A stretch of 39,111 nt of DNA from the NCBI GenBank assembly GCA_018398765.1, contig JAHBMJ010000677.1, positions 1 through 39,111 on the forward strand. Direction: 5' to 3'. Positions 9,077-19,680 of the stretch are shown piece by piece. The notes beneath the pieces were generated by a model. That model did not search any database and had not been told where the DNA came from. It saw nothing but the letters and a program-made list of their open reading frames with translations. The first letter of the stretch is position 1, and each line of letters starts with the position of its first letter. The DNA is from Chromera velia (Eukaryota; Sar; Chromeraceae). A program made the translations under genes and the position numbers.

Positions 9077-9840
9077 ACATGCAGGACAGCAAAATTTGAA
9101 TCTTAATTTGATTCTTAAGGGTATGATTCTTATCTCTCCCTTCTTTTCATATGTCCATCCGATCGCATCCTTCTTTTTTTCTTTTTTTCTTTCTTTCACA
9201 AAATTCTCTCCTTTTTCTGCATGCATTCTTATCTCATTCTTGCAGAGGGAGAGGGCAATCGTTTGTTTGCAGTCTGAGTGACCAGCTTCGTTTCCTAGTT
9301 GGTTTCATGACGTACATATTCAAAGCTTCTGATCCTCTTGGATCGGAAACAGGCCGTTATAAAAAACTAGGTGAAGGATATCGTAAAGATGCTGAGTTTT
9401 ATATTTCTGAAAAAACAGAGTACATAAGTATAGAGTATGGTGCACAGGCTTCTGTTTGGTGGTGGAACGCTCACCTTTGCGATGAGCGTCAGATTTTTTT
9501 GGGGGGGGGGGGCCTTATAAGATATGTAAGACCTGACGTGCACAAAAAAAAAAATAAGTAGATAACTGGTTTTTCAAGAGACTTTTTTTTTTTGCTATGA
9601 CATGCCTAAGTAAAAGTACGATAACTCAACTTTCGTACTAGGTGTCTGACAGTCTAGGTCATGAGAGGCCTAAAGTAACCAGTAAAAAGTTACGGAATTC
9701 TAGTAACCAGAGGTTTCTCAGCCGTTTCTAAGATTCTGAAAAGCTTTTAGTAACTCTTAAAGTAACTGTACATATTCCAACGAATTTTTATCGTCATACT
9801 TTATATAGATTATGAGATAAATCGGACTAACAATTTTAAG
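9077..9840. other. Intergenic stretch with one unassigned plus-strand ORF
   Basis: The only notable reading frame is 9151-9561 (136 residues). After a low-complexity start it has a normal-looking middle (SDPLGSETGRYKKLGEGYRK, WWWNAHLCDE). It ends in a homopolymer-rich tail that looks accidental. I do not recognise it. The rest is AT-rich with poly-T and poly-A runs. Confidence 0.3.
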
Positions 9841-9849
9841 AACCTCCAC

Positions 9850-10546
9850 CCAAATTTGTTATACCGTCCACATAAAGGTTACGATGGGGGTCTGTAGGGA
9901 AATTACGGATTACGACTTTTTTTTGTTACGGCGACGCTCTATATAGCACCAGTGTGTATAGATATGCATCGTCATGAATGTTTTATATGGGTGTTTTTGT
10001 TTGGTCATCATATGGTGTGTGAATAGTGTGAATACTTCACTATTCACCCTAGTCAGATCTTACAATTTAAAAAATGACTTCATACCTATCGGAATAGTTT
10101 ACTAGTCTTTGAATAGCTCACTATTCTGACTGAAGGGCAAAGGAAGGCTAAAAGACAAGGCAAAAGCCAAAGTCGGCAGTTAAAAAGACCACAACGGAAG
10201 GGAAGGGGATGGAAAAGGCTTGTAAGGTCGACCTTTTGTATTGTTTTGTCAAACTTTTAAATTATTTTGAATATAAAGGTAGCTATGAACGTCAAAAAGC
10301 AAGTCTTGAACAGATTAAATTTAGTTTTTTTCCTAGTAGACTATTACTAGTGATATCTATAACTGAATAATCATATATCAGGCTATTATGAGCGGGTTGC
10401 TGCGGGTTGCGTTACTGTTTTTCCGTAATCTACCATTTTTAACCTTCAGTTACTAAAAAACCGTAACTCGATCGGCAGCCTGACGGCCGCCTCATTACTA
10501 TTCTTTAGCGATTACTCTTATGTGGACAGTGTAAAATTTGTGACTA
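9850..10546. mobile_element. AT-rich element bounded by about 35-bp inverted repeats
   Basis: CAAATTTGTTATACCGTCCACATAA near 9852-9876 is mirrored by the reverse complement of 10517-10545. Both arms share the core GTCCACATAA and continue with related GTTACG/GTAATCG text. The interior (about 630 bp) is AT-rich, contains many GTTAC/GTAAC motifs and has no long open frame. It looks like a non-autonomous DNA transposon. The ends and target duplication are not resolved. Confidence 0.5.
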
Positions 10547-10569
10547 AAACCACCACCTAGGTATCCAAA

Positions 10570-10880
10570 ATCTAGCCCAAAATAGCAAGTTCACATACCT
10601 CCCTGACACTACAAACCACTTGAAACAAAAATCAAGTTTATCTGCCCATGCAACTTTGTTTTTCAAGAATTAATCCGCGCCTGCGGGGCCCTAGGCTGCG
10701 GTGCGTACTTTCAATTAAGACACTGTCCACACCTGCGGCATAGAGTTTCAAGATATAGCCCGCGCCTGCGGCACGAATAAAAGCCATCCGTAAAAGCAAC
10801 TAGAAAAGCGACTTCAAATTCAAGTGGCTTGTAGTGTTAGGGAGGTGAGTTCACGAAAAAAATTCCACTAGGGGCTAGAT
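10570..10880. mobile_element. MITE-like element, copy 1, with about 55-bp inverted repeats
   Basis: The left arm 10570-10624 and right arm 10819-10880 are inverted copies. Both begin with ATCTAGCCC and share ACCTCCCT, ACACTACAA and CCACTTGAA in the same order. The interior has repeated GCGCCTGCGG motifs (10676, 10770), giving GC-rich islands in AT-rich DNA. No coding capacity. A diverged copy in the opposite orientation is at 32671-32908, which shows it is a dispersed family. Confidence 0.75.
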
Positions 10881-12270
10881 TAGGAGTTCTTTAAGGTAAA
10901 ACACAACTGAAAAAGTCTGTATAATGAAGGTAAATGAAGGTTGAAAAAAATGTAAATTCATATAAATAGCTAGATAAACAGTTGCGTGAAGGCTTTTCAA
11001 ATACGAAATACTAAGAGCTCTCCGAGTCGTACCAGTTTTTAACTGCACGGTAGACTGCACCATGAAACTGGTTTTTGTTTTCGTAAAAACTACTCTACAT
11101 CAATTTGACATATTCATTTTTTAAAAGCATCGGCGTATACATGCACCCCCCGAGCTCCCTGCTCCATCTCATGCAGAGAATAAGAGGCAGAAAATGAACG
11201 CGAAGAAAGACTTGGTTTCATTATTTCTTCCTCCCACAAAGAAATCGCGCATCATTTGATCGAGTCACGGTTGAAAATCAGCCTTCACGGAGCCGGAGCT
11301 TCAATCCACGTGCAGCAAGAGGTAAGGGGACAAATCGGCAAAGCAATCGCGGCGAAAGAAGTGCTAAACCTTCCTGCCGTAGGATCCGAAGCACGCGTTT
11401 GAGAGGCGGCAGACAGAATTCTTTTGTGGGGCATAAACTGTCAAAGATTCTTTTCGCAAACCGTTGTTCGCACGTCGGCAAAGACAAACCTATCGTGGCA
11501 AGAAGGTTGACAGGCAGACGAGAAAAAGGAAGGCGTGAATACGAGCTGAGAGTGAGAGGAAGGGTGGACGGAAGGAGAGCTGCTGGCTGGTGTACGCACA
11601 CGCAGTGAAGCAGGTTGAAAAACCAGCAGAAGGATGGGAAAATCAAGACAAACCCCAGACTTGACTGACTGAGATTGGTGGGTGGACATATCGAAGAAGA
11701 GACAGGTCACCTTGACGGAACGAACGAAGTATCAATAGATCAATGGGACTCCTCGAACAGAACAGAATGGAACAGAAGAGAGGTGAAGGAGAAGAATGTG
11801 TGCATGCATGGCTGTCGTGTGTGTACAGCTACGAGGAAAGGCATGAATGACATTGTCTTCCTGCAGGGCCGGAGCGTGCCCCCCCCTAGCTGAGCCTTCA
11901 GTCCCTTTGTTCACTGCGTGAACTACTGTTTCCCATCCCATCCCTCCTTGGCTTAGAAACCGAAAGGGGAGAAATTCGTTTAGTTTCACTGTGTTGTTGT
12001 CTTCTCTACAAGCAAAACACGAGCACAAGCATCCCTCTACACCCGCCCCTGCAAAGGCGAAACAAGCCCCGGGTTAGGGGCGAAGGAGAGGAGAGGAGAG
12101 AAACAGAAATAAAGGGAAAAAAGGAGAGGGAAGACCAATGTGTCGAACAAAGAGAAGGATCGCAAGGCAGTTCGGAAGTCAGAAAATCAGTGGACAGAAG
12201 AAAAACTAAGAAAAACCGTACAGAAAATGACATGTAGACATAAAGAAACGTATAGACAGACACAGACACA
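10881..12270. other. Intergenic stretch, no gene recognised
   Basis: The composition changes from AT-rich to mixed near 11130. Open frames on both strands around 11280-11710 overlap each other in antiparallel fashion, and none shows a domain, splice context or codon pattern I can support. Confidence 0.4.
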
Positions 12271-12271
12271 C

Positions 12272-12304
<33 letters not shown>

Positions 12305-12450
12305 AGGGGTGTGAGACAAAGAACAGACGACCGACAGAAAGAGACTGTCCTCGCCCTTTTCATCCACATTGAAGCAAAGAAAGAAAGAAAGAGAGAAAGA
12401 AAGAAACAAAGAAAGAAACAAACAAAGAAAGAAAGAAAAAGGAAGAAAGG
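12271..12450. repeat. (GA)n and (GAAA)n simple repeats
   Basis: A GA dinucleotide run of about 26 bases (12278-12303) is followed 70 bases on by GAAA tetranucleotide-type repeats (about 12374-12440). They produce long minus-strand serine/leucine/phenylalanine-rich frames that are not genes. Confidence 0.9.
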
Positions 12451-13724
12451 CAATTCCGTTCTTCCGATCAAGTAAGTGAGTGAGTGAGGTAGGTCCGCAT
12501 TTGGGGATGCGAAATTGCGTGGTTGGGTCTGCCTGCCGCCTTTCTTTGTTGGTTGTCTGACCATGTTATTCTTTCCTTCTGTTCGTGATTTAGGAAGTGC
12601 CCGTTCCGTCTCTCTCCTTCTGTCTGTCTGCACTTCTTCGCACTCCTTCTCTCGTTTCCCTCTTCCTTCTTTGCTGCCGTTGACTTCTCTATTAAGTTCT
12701 TTTTAAATTTTCTTTCTTTTGCTTTCGGTGAAAGCTGCTCTTCGTCCATCGCCGAAGCAGAGCCATGCACTGAAGAATGAATGAGACTAGTTTTGTCTGG
12801 TTTAAAGAAAACGTTTACTCTTCCCCCCTGTCAGAAATTGTGAAACTCGTTTTCTTCTCTGTCCGCCCCCCCTCACTTCAACACTTTCAAGAAAAACAGA
12901 GCAGCAGACCAAGAAAGCTTTCGTGCTCGTTTTCGTTGAATCAGACAAAACAGAAACGAACCAAATTCCCCTCCCTCCATCAAACCGCCCCCCCCCCCCC
13001 CCNCCCCCTCCTAGGAAGCAATGCACTAAGGAAGGACCATACACACAGTTCAGTCATTAATCTGCCCGACGATTAATCCGCAGCAAGGACCCTACCCGAC
13101 CATTAATCTGCCGAGCAGAAGCAGTCCAGAGTAGTTGATTACGATACACAAACAAAGAAACGGACAAATATAAAAACAGGAAAGCGAGGAGAGAAGAGAG
13201 AGAAGGAGAAAGAACAAAAAACAAAGAATCAAGTACGAACATGCAGGCCGGAGTCAAGAAAGGAAGGAGGGGAAACCCCCCCTCCCGCCTGAAACAGCCC
13301 GAGGAGTGTAGTGGACATTCGAATGAATGCATGCAGTGGAGAGGTTTTTGTCAGAGGACCAGAGAGGGACAGACAAACAAACATGCAGCGAGAAACTTGT
13401 TCAAATATGGAGGTACCGAGTGTCGGGTTCCTGAGAGCAGTTGCTCTCTCTGTCTGCATGGATCTGCCATGCAATTCAGGCCATAAGCATGCAAGCAAAG
13501 GAGGGAGGGCTCCGTCTCCGTCCAGCCACACCATCCTTGAACGGCTCTTAGGGGAGAGCGAGAGGGGAAGGGAAAGCGAGAGAGGTTGAAGAGGGACCGA
13601 ACAGATACAAGGAAAGAAAGAAACAAAGAAAAAAACAGCCGCGCCCCCAACCCACCCAATCCCGACCACGCACGACGCAGCGGATGCTCAACCTTCTTCA
13701 CTCCGCCAATTCTTCCTTTCTTCC
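12451..13724. other. Low-complexity intergenic sequence with one undetermined base
   Basis: Mostly C/T-rich and A/G-rich stretches with a poly-C run interrupted by an N at about 13003. No supported gene. The N and homopolymer point to a difficult assembly site. Confidence 0.5.
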
Positions 13725-14033
13725 CTCCTCCATCCGTGCCGTTCTTTCTTTCTGTGTGTCTGCCTGCCTATCTGTCTGTCTGTCTGGCTGTAAGCAGACA
13801 GAAGATCAAGAGACAGGCAAGCAAAAAAACAAGCAGGCAGGAAAGCCAAGGCACAAACCAACCTGTTGGACCAAATCTCCTCCATCCGTGCCGTTCTTTC
13901 TTTCTGTGTGTCTGCCTGCCTATCTGTCTGTCTGTCTGGCTGTAAGCAGACAGAAGATCAAGAGACAGGCAAGCAAAAAAACAAGCAGGCAGGAAAGCCA
14001 AGGCACAAACCAACCTGTTGGTCCAAATCTCCT
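13725..14033. repeat. 152-bp tandem duplication
   Basis: Two copies of a 152-base unit (13725-13876 and 13877-14033) are nearly identical; a GGACC/GGTCC difference near 13870 and 14022 is the only obvious change. The unit contains a CTGCCTGCCTATCTGTCTG block and a CAGACAGAAGATC block that can pair with each other. The near identity means either a recent event or an assembly duplication. Confidence 0.9.
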
Positions 14034-14497
14034 CATTCAAATACAAGCTCGGACCTGAATCGAGGAAAGGCAGTGGAAACTAACGCCGTCTCTACGCGCA
14101 TACCAGCCACTTACTCCCTTCAAGGAAGAGCTCATTGGAATGAAATGAGTGAGATGAGGGACCGACCGACCGACCTCTTGAATCCATCCCTTCGCTGGCA
14201 TGGAGGCAAATTGTCGTCACTAGGGAAGGAAGACTTGATCGAGGTGCACTTTTTTCCTTTCTTTACTTCTCCTTCTAATTTCATTTGCTGCTTTTCTTTT
14301 TCGCATTCTCTATGGAGGATGCCACTTCCACAGGCTCCAGTGGCATGCCGGGGCCCAGTAAAGCATAATCTGGGACCGAAACCTATGCCGTATTCCAGCG
14401 TACCTGTGCATGTTGAACTTCACCGGTGTTTTATCAATGAGCAGTGTTCCTAGATTCAGAACAGACGGGACGAACCGGAACCTTTTGACAGACTAGG
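14034..14497. other. Stretch without a supported feature
   Basis: A plus-strand open frame runs through it (from the duplication to 14453). It has no recognisable domain, and its beginning is repeat-derived. Confidence 0.35.
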
Positions 14498-14683
14498 CTA
14501 GATCCGCCCCTCATACACGGGGACGCGGCATGCATAACAAAAACCTCAATCATCGTATTTTATACCGGGCGGTGAGCTCTGTGATGTTGGTTCCACAACT
14601 ATTAGGACAAAGTAGGCTTGATCCACCTAGATCCGCCCCTCATATATGGGGACGCGACATGCATAATAAAAACCTCGATCATC
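14498..14683. repeat. Pair of 57-bp direct repeats
   Basis: CTAGATCCGCCCCTCATA begins at 14498 and again at 14627. Each copy continues with a GGGGACGCG core, a CATGCATAA motif, AAAACCTC and ATCATC, with a few substitutions. The spacing is 129 bases. It lies just left of the 2.6-kb transposon. Origin unknown. Confidence 0.8.
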
Positions 14684-14860
14684 ATTAGGAACTATTCAAG
14701 TTATCTTCAGAATTATTTAGAATTTGATAAGTATGTTTAATTTTTTACGTGGAGACCAGCTCCACAAACACAGTGCCCGTCAACTGCATACAAAAGGATA
14801 ACAAAGACGGAAGCGAGGAACAACCCTAGGGAGCGACCATACATTTGTAGACCTGCGTCA

Positions 14861-14892
14861 ACGCTCACTACCCCCAAGAAGCCTTCCTATGA
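14861..14892 (+). repeat. Left target-site duplication and terminal inverted repeat
   Basis: ACGCTCAC (14861-14868) is the host duplication. TACCCCCAAGAAG with the following CTTCCTATG is the terminal repeat. Its partner at 17442-17473 differs at one inner base over the first 23 positions. Confidence 0.8.
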
Positions 14893-15216
14893 CCCTATGG
14901 TTTGTCAATCAAACTCCGGGCTTTGGCAGCCTAGCGCCTTCGGCGCCAGGGCTTTGATGATAGAAAACTCATTCTTTCTAGTATGCAATATCGTCAAGGC
15001 TCTGGTGACAGAAAGCTAATTCTTTCTAGTATGGAATATACCTCCAGTCTATTATAGCTTAAAAATATTATAACCTAATTGAATCTAGTTTAACCTAGTT
15101 TTAAAATATTTTAATACTCTCTTATAGTATCTGCTATAATCAACTTAAATACGTAAAATAACAAAAAAAAAAATATTGATTTTAATCAGTTTGAATCTGT
15201 TAGTCTTAGTCAGTCT

Positions 15217-16937
15217 TCACTTAGGAATTCTAGAGCCACGGACTCTGCGCGCAGCAGGGCGATAGTCATCGTCATCATCATCAGACTCTGTAGCCTCCCC
15301 TCCTTCGCTGCCACTACATTTGCTCATCACCCGGGCAAACAAAGTAGCCTTTGTTTTTGCGTTGTTTTTTGCCTTAGCCTTTACTTTTGCTTTCGCTTTT
15401 CCTTTTGCTTGCGCTCTTTGTCCTTTTGCTTGACGCTTTTCATGCCGTCGAGCCTCCACCTCCACAGCTTCTTCAATCAATTGGCTAATATCTCCAGTTG
15501 CAGATTCAGCAGATGAATCAGAAGCTGCAGTAGGAGGTGCACTGGCGTAAACGATTGCGTGCGCTGGTGCCCCAACTTTTGACTTGAAGGGATACACATC
15601 AACCGCGGGCTCATACTCTGTCGTCAGGGCCTATAATTCTCTGCTTTCATTGAAAACTTCAAAGGCTAGAGCCCTTCGAACCTCGCTCAACTCTCCACCT
15701 GCGTGAGCAGAAAGACGTCTTGCTTTCAGCTCCTTCTTCATCTCTCTTTTTATGAGAGCTTGCAGCCCCTGTCTCCGAACGTTTTCCTTTTATCTGCCTG
15801 TCAGCTCTCTCCAAATTTTTAATGTTTGAAAGTAAAGTAAAAGAGGGAAAGAATGAATTTTTATGCCCTCCCCACCTGCATCTCTCTCAACGCCAGTACA
15901 TCGACCTTCTTCATTGAACAAGACACGGCAGCCAATGTCACACAGAGGAATCAAAGGGTGCGAAGGAGTTCGAAGAAAGTTAAAGAAGAAGACTCCTCCC
16001 TCCCCTAAGGTCAAAAAGGATACAACTGTATAGGTATGGTCAACGTCCTCCTTTGCAAGTGACTGATACACAAAGTACTTCCCTGTTGATTCATTTGCAC
16101 AAATTTAAACGTGAGTTGTTCAATATGCACAAACACCTAGCACAAACACACAAGACACGGTAGCTTGCTCGAAAGAAGGAAGCACTCTGTCAGATCTGCC
16201 TTCCTCTCTTAGAGACTCCCCATCAAAAGTGAAACGGAGAAGCTGATACATATCGCCCTTCCAGTATCCCTTTCGGGATGCATCATCTCGGTGAATCGCT
16301 GCCTGTCTGATCGAGCCGCGAAAACGATGACGGCCTGCTGCCACCGTGTCTTTCGACGTTGTTGGCATGACTTTATTTACTGCAGCTTTTGCAATCGTTG
16401 CAAGGTTATGCAGTCTGAGACAGTGCGTGAAGAGAAGTGGAGAACACTGACCGCGGATGCAGTTTTTCGATATGCATGCATGCAGAACGATTGAGTCAGC
16501 CAGTAAAAAAGAAACGGACCCATCCAGTTGGCTATCAATCCTCGCGATGCTCCAGAAGGAGGACTCTCCTCCCGCGCAGAGGGGGGAGCAGTCTGTTTCC
16601 GAGACTGCGTGTCAGCCTCCTGCACCGGAGGCGCCTTTTGCTGAGGTTCCGCTTTCTGTGAGCCCCCTCCAAGCCACTTCAAAAGAAAAGTCTTCAATTC
16701 GTCGGCCTGTCGAACATGTCGAAGTTTCAGAGCTTCAAATTCCTTTCGGGGTTCAAAGTACTTCTCAATATGCTCTGTGGATTCCACCCCCAATATCTTT
16801 AGAAAGAACTTTGTTTCTTCAGAAACTGACTCCGCAAGGGCCGCATCTTCAAGGAAGTCCGACACAGCGATTCGCAAATGAGCGTCAAAAGGCAGGCTGG
16901 ATATTTTGGGAAAAGAAAAGTACACAGACAGTGTCAC
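15217..16937 (-). pseudogene. Unrecognised transposon-borne gene with in-frame stops
   Basis: On the minus strand a first block (16937 to about 16520) encodes a charged helical protein (EETKFFLKILGVESTEHIEK, then LKTFLLKWLGG). A GT donor at 16519 and CTGCAG acceptor at 16380 would join it in phase to 16379-16137. A 54-bp intron (16136-16083, GTGTTT...ACAG) would join that to 16082 onward (GKYFVYQSLAKEDVDHTYTV). The last part is lysine/alanine-rich (AKAKVKAKAK) with an acidic run of six Asp, ending at 15217. Two stops remain in frame: TAA at 15790-15792 and TAG at 15631-15633 (REL-stop-ALTTEY). I recognise no family. It may be a decayed transposase or accessory protein; the exon joins are tentative. 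Confidence 0.45.
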
Positions 16938-17116
16938 AGTCAGATCGAATTCGCCAGCCTAAGGGTAAGTGCTGACCATAGCGGACCGACATACAGTAAC
17001 AAGCCAGAAGACCGAGACGTTTTTCAGACAGCTTTTGCACCTTTGTGCATGCATGCATTAATATGTACAACTGCAAAAGCCACATGCATGTGGGCTTTAA
17101 TTGGGGCGGCACGTAC

Positions 17117-17413
17117 GGTCGGGCTTTGGTAGGCCCGCGCCTTCGGCACGGTCGCACTTTGGCATGGCCGCGCCTTCGGCGCGGTCAGGCCTTGGTAGGC
17201 CCGTACCTTCGGCACGATCGGGCTTTGACATGCCCGCGCCTTCGGCACGGTCGGGCTTTGGTAGGCCTGCACCTTCGGCGCGGTCGGGCTTTGACAGGCC
17301 TGTGCCTTCGGCGTGGTTGGGCTTTGGCAGGCCCGTGCCTTCGGCGTGGTTGGGCTTTAGCAGGCCCGTGCCTTCGGCGTGGTTAGGCTTTGGCAGCTGG
17401 GCACCTTTGGCGC
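17117..17413. repeat. 33-bp tandem array, nine units
   Basis: Nine head-to-tail 33-base units run without spacers, each built as GGTCGGGCTTTGG-x-AGGCCCG then GCCTTCGGC. Each unit contains an inverted repeat around TTC (best in 17168-17184, seven paired bases). Because 33 is a multiple of three and stops are absent, frames on both strands are open, the minus one reading AEGTGLPKPNH-type 11-residue repeats. This is best read as a satellite in the right end of the transposon, not a protein repeat. Confidence 0.9.
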
Positions 17414-17441
17414 CCGGGCTTTGACGGCCGCTCCGGATCAA

Positions 17442-17473
17442 CCATAGGAAGCCTTCTTGGGGGTAACGCTCAC
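17442..17473 (-). repeat. Right terminal inverted repeat and target-site duplication
   Basis: CATAGGAAGC and CTTCTTGGGGGTA end at 17465 and are followed at once by ACGCTCAC (17466-17473). The duplication is identical in all eight positions to the one at the left end. Confidence 0.8.
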
Positions 17474-18640
17474 AAAGAAACGGACAGAGAAGCACAAGAA
17501 TGCACAAGAAGAAAGAACGAATAAGCGCTGACGAGCAGAAACACAGAAGCAGATCACGGATTGAGCAGAACATGCCTGCCAACCCACACCAGACCCGCCG
17601 GGAGATCACAAACAGAGAAACAGACGATACAAGCCAAAAAAAGAAGATGCGAGACAGAAAAGAGAAAAAAAAAGAGAGCTAGGTTGTTACTTCCAGCCTT
17701 CAAGCACTCTTTTATATCAAGTGCGAAGGTCAGACGCGCGTGTACATGCAGAAGATCGACGCGAAGGTTGTGATGCATGCCCCTCACTCGCGCGACTTCC
17801 CCGCGCCCCAAAGGGCCAAACAAATAAGGAGGAAAAATTCAGAGCCCTGCAAGTCACGCGAACCGAACTGGGGGAGCAGGTACCCGCAATTTGACCGTTG
17901 ATTGCCATAGTACAACCAGATTATGCAAGCCAGACGTTGCTGGTAAACAAGGTATCACATCCAATGGCATCAAGCTGCATTGTGTGCCTTCTTCTGTACG
18001 ATGCATCAAACGAAAAGTCTTTAAAAGCCCGTCCATGAGACTCTTTTTCGTAAGAGTCGAAACGGCCGTCTGGGTAGTGTAAAAGACAGACACAGAGATG
18101 CATGAGCAAACCTTCAAACTTTGAGTGTGAACATAGAGTGCAGTAGGAACTAGAGTAGGAACAAGTAGATCTCTACTTATACAACTACTTCATAGAAGAC
18201 AATTATTTCAAAATTTCGTAAATTGATTGAACGTGATATGCATGGAGAGAGATACTGAAATTAACTCAAATCAATCAAAATATATAGCAAAGTTGCTTAA
18301 TATTTTTTTCTTTTTATCTTCGATTGCTTCTATATATTCAGCTGTAAATCTAGCCATAAATATTCTGACGTTCATTAAGTTTTTTTAATCCATGAGCAAG
18401 GTAGAGCCTATAGACAGAACAAAGATTTTGCCTATAATAATTTTTCATACAAAAGATTACAAAAGTGAACTCAGAATATATTGTTACGACGAATATGTTA
18501 GAAACTTCTATCTGACAAAGTCTTTGTTATTGTCTCAGTGTTCTTGCAATTTAAACTTCCAGAAAAACTCAATCCTTCCAAAGACTGCGTTTTCTACATT
18601 TTAGGAACAAAACGTTCTTCATCTAGCTAGGAACAGCCAG
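17474..18640. other. Intergenic stretch with an AT-rich part
   Basis: No recognised gene. 18120-18610 is AT-rich and holds one 70-codon plus-strand frame (18392-18604, starting MSKVEPIDRTKILPIIIFHT). It reads like real protein but matches nothing I know; it could be a decayed mobile-element fragment. Confidence 0.35.
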
Positions 18641-18779
18641 TATCCAAGAATATGAAAGCAGAAAAGAGAACCATAAAAATGAAAGTGGAGCAGACATAAT
18701 ACACGCAGAGAGAGAAGAAAGATGAAGACTGACACGTCATTATGTGAATGGACACGGAAGATGAAAGTGAAGCTGACCT

Positions 18780-19680
18780 TCTCCAAGCAGACAGGCTGGC
18801 AGACAGGAAAGATTGATAAAACTGGAGAGGCCGTCATATACGCAGGCAGGAAAAATGGTAGGAACTGGAGAGTCCGTCATGCAAGCAGGCAAGACGGACG
18901 GAAGCGGAGGAAAGTGGAAACTCATCGTGCATGCAGACAGGGAAGATGGAAACTGAGAAGACGTCATGCAAACCAACAGGAAACATGGAAGCGGAAAAGC
19001 TTTCATGCAAGTCGACAGGAAAGATAAAAGTGGGAGACGCCGCCATACGCGCAGGCAGGAAAGATGAAAGCGGCGAGCCCTCATACAAGCAGGCCAGACG
19101 AAAGTGGGGAGTCGTCAAGCAAGCAGACAGGGAGGCTGAATGTGGAGAGGCTGTCATAAAAGCGGGCAGGAAAAAGGGAAGCCAGAAGCCTTCATGCAAG
19201 TTGACAGGAATATTGATGAAGATGAAACGGGAGAGGCCGTCATACATGCAAGCAGCCAGGAAAGATGGAAGTGGAGAGCCGTCTTCAAGCAGACAAGACA
19301 GACAAAAGTGGCAAGTCATCGTGCAAGCAGACACAGAAGATGGAACCTGAGCAGACGTCATGCAAACCGACAGGAAACATGGAAGCGAAGAAGCTGTCAT
19401 GCAAGTTGACAGGAAATATTGATGAAACGGGAGAGGCCGTCTTCCACGCAGGCAGCTAGGAAAGATGGAAGTGCGGAAAGACGTCATGCATGCAAACAAG
19501 CAAGTCTTACTAGACAGAAGAAAGTAGAGAGCCATCAGGCAAATAAACAGGAAAGATGGAAGCTGAGAAGACTTCATGCAAGCACTCAAGGAAGATGAAA
19601 GTGGCGAGGCCGTCATGCAAACAGACAAAAACCTGGAAGTGGAGAGGCCGTCATTCAAGCGGGAAAGATGAAAGGAAAGG
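18780..19680. repeat. Degenerate 39-bp minisatellite with longer period
   Basis: Units of about 39 bases of the form GTCATGCAAGCAGACAGG then AAAGATGGAAGTGGAGAGGC are repeated over 20 times with much variation; unit starts at 18964, 19003, 19043 and 19081 show the spacing. A longer block (GATGGAA-C-TGAG, CATGCAAACC, ACAGGAAACATGGAAGCG) recurs at about 18948 and 19338, so a period near 390 is superimposed. The long minus-strand frame 18834-19814 is a by-product: its repeated ACMTASPLPSF-like text follows the repeat period. Confidence 0.85.

Larger units (their letters stand above)
14869..17465 (-). mobile_element. 2.6-kb DNA transposon with 8-bp target duplication
   Basis: The left end reads TACCCCCAAGAAG then CCTTCCTATG (14869-14892). 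The right end, reverse complemented from 17465, reads TACCCCCAAGAAG then GCTTCCTATG. Both ends are flanked directly by ACGCTCAC (14861-14868 and 17466-17473), a perfect 8-bp duplication. Inside are a minus-strand coding region (15217-16937) and a 33-bp tandem array next to the right end; a single related unit (GGGCTTTGGCAG, GCGCCTTCGGCGCC) sits near the left end at about 14920-14955. Eight-base duplications are typical of hAT and are also seen in some other superfamilies such as KDZ/Zisupton. The coding part shows no transposase motif that I recognise, so the superfamily is open. Confidence 0.8.

Noticed and set aside
17024-17609. Long repeat-protein ORFs on both strands (GLPKPNHAEGT type)
   Set aside because: They follow a 33-bp DNA satellite inside a transposon end; frames on both strands are open for the same arithmetic reason, with no domain or splice context.
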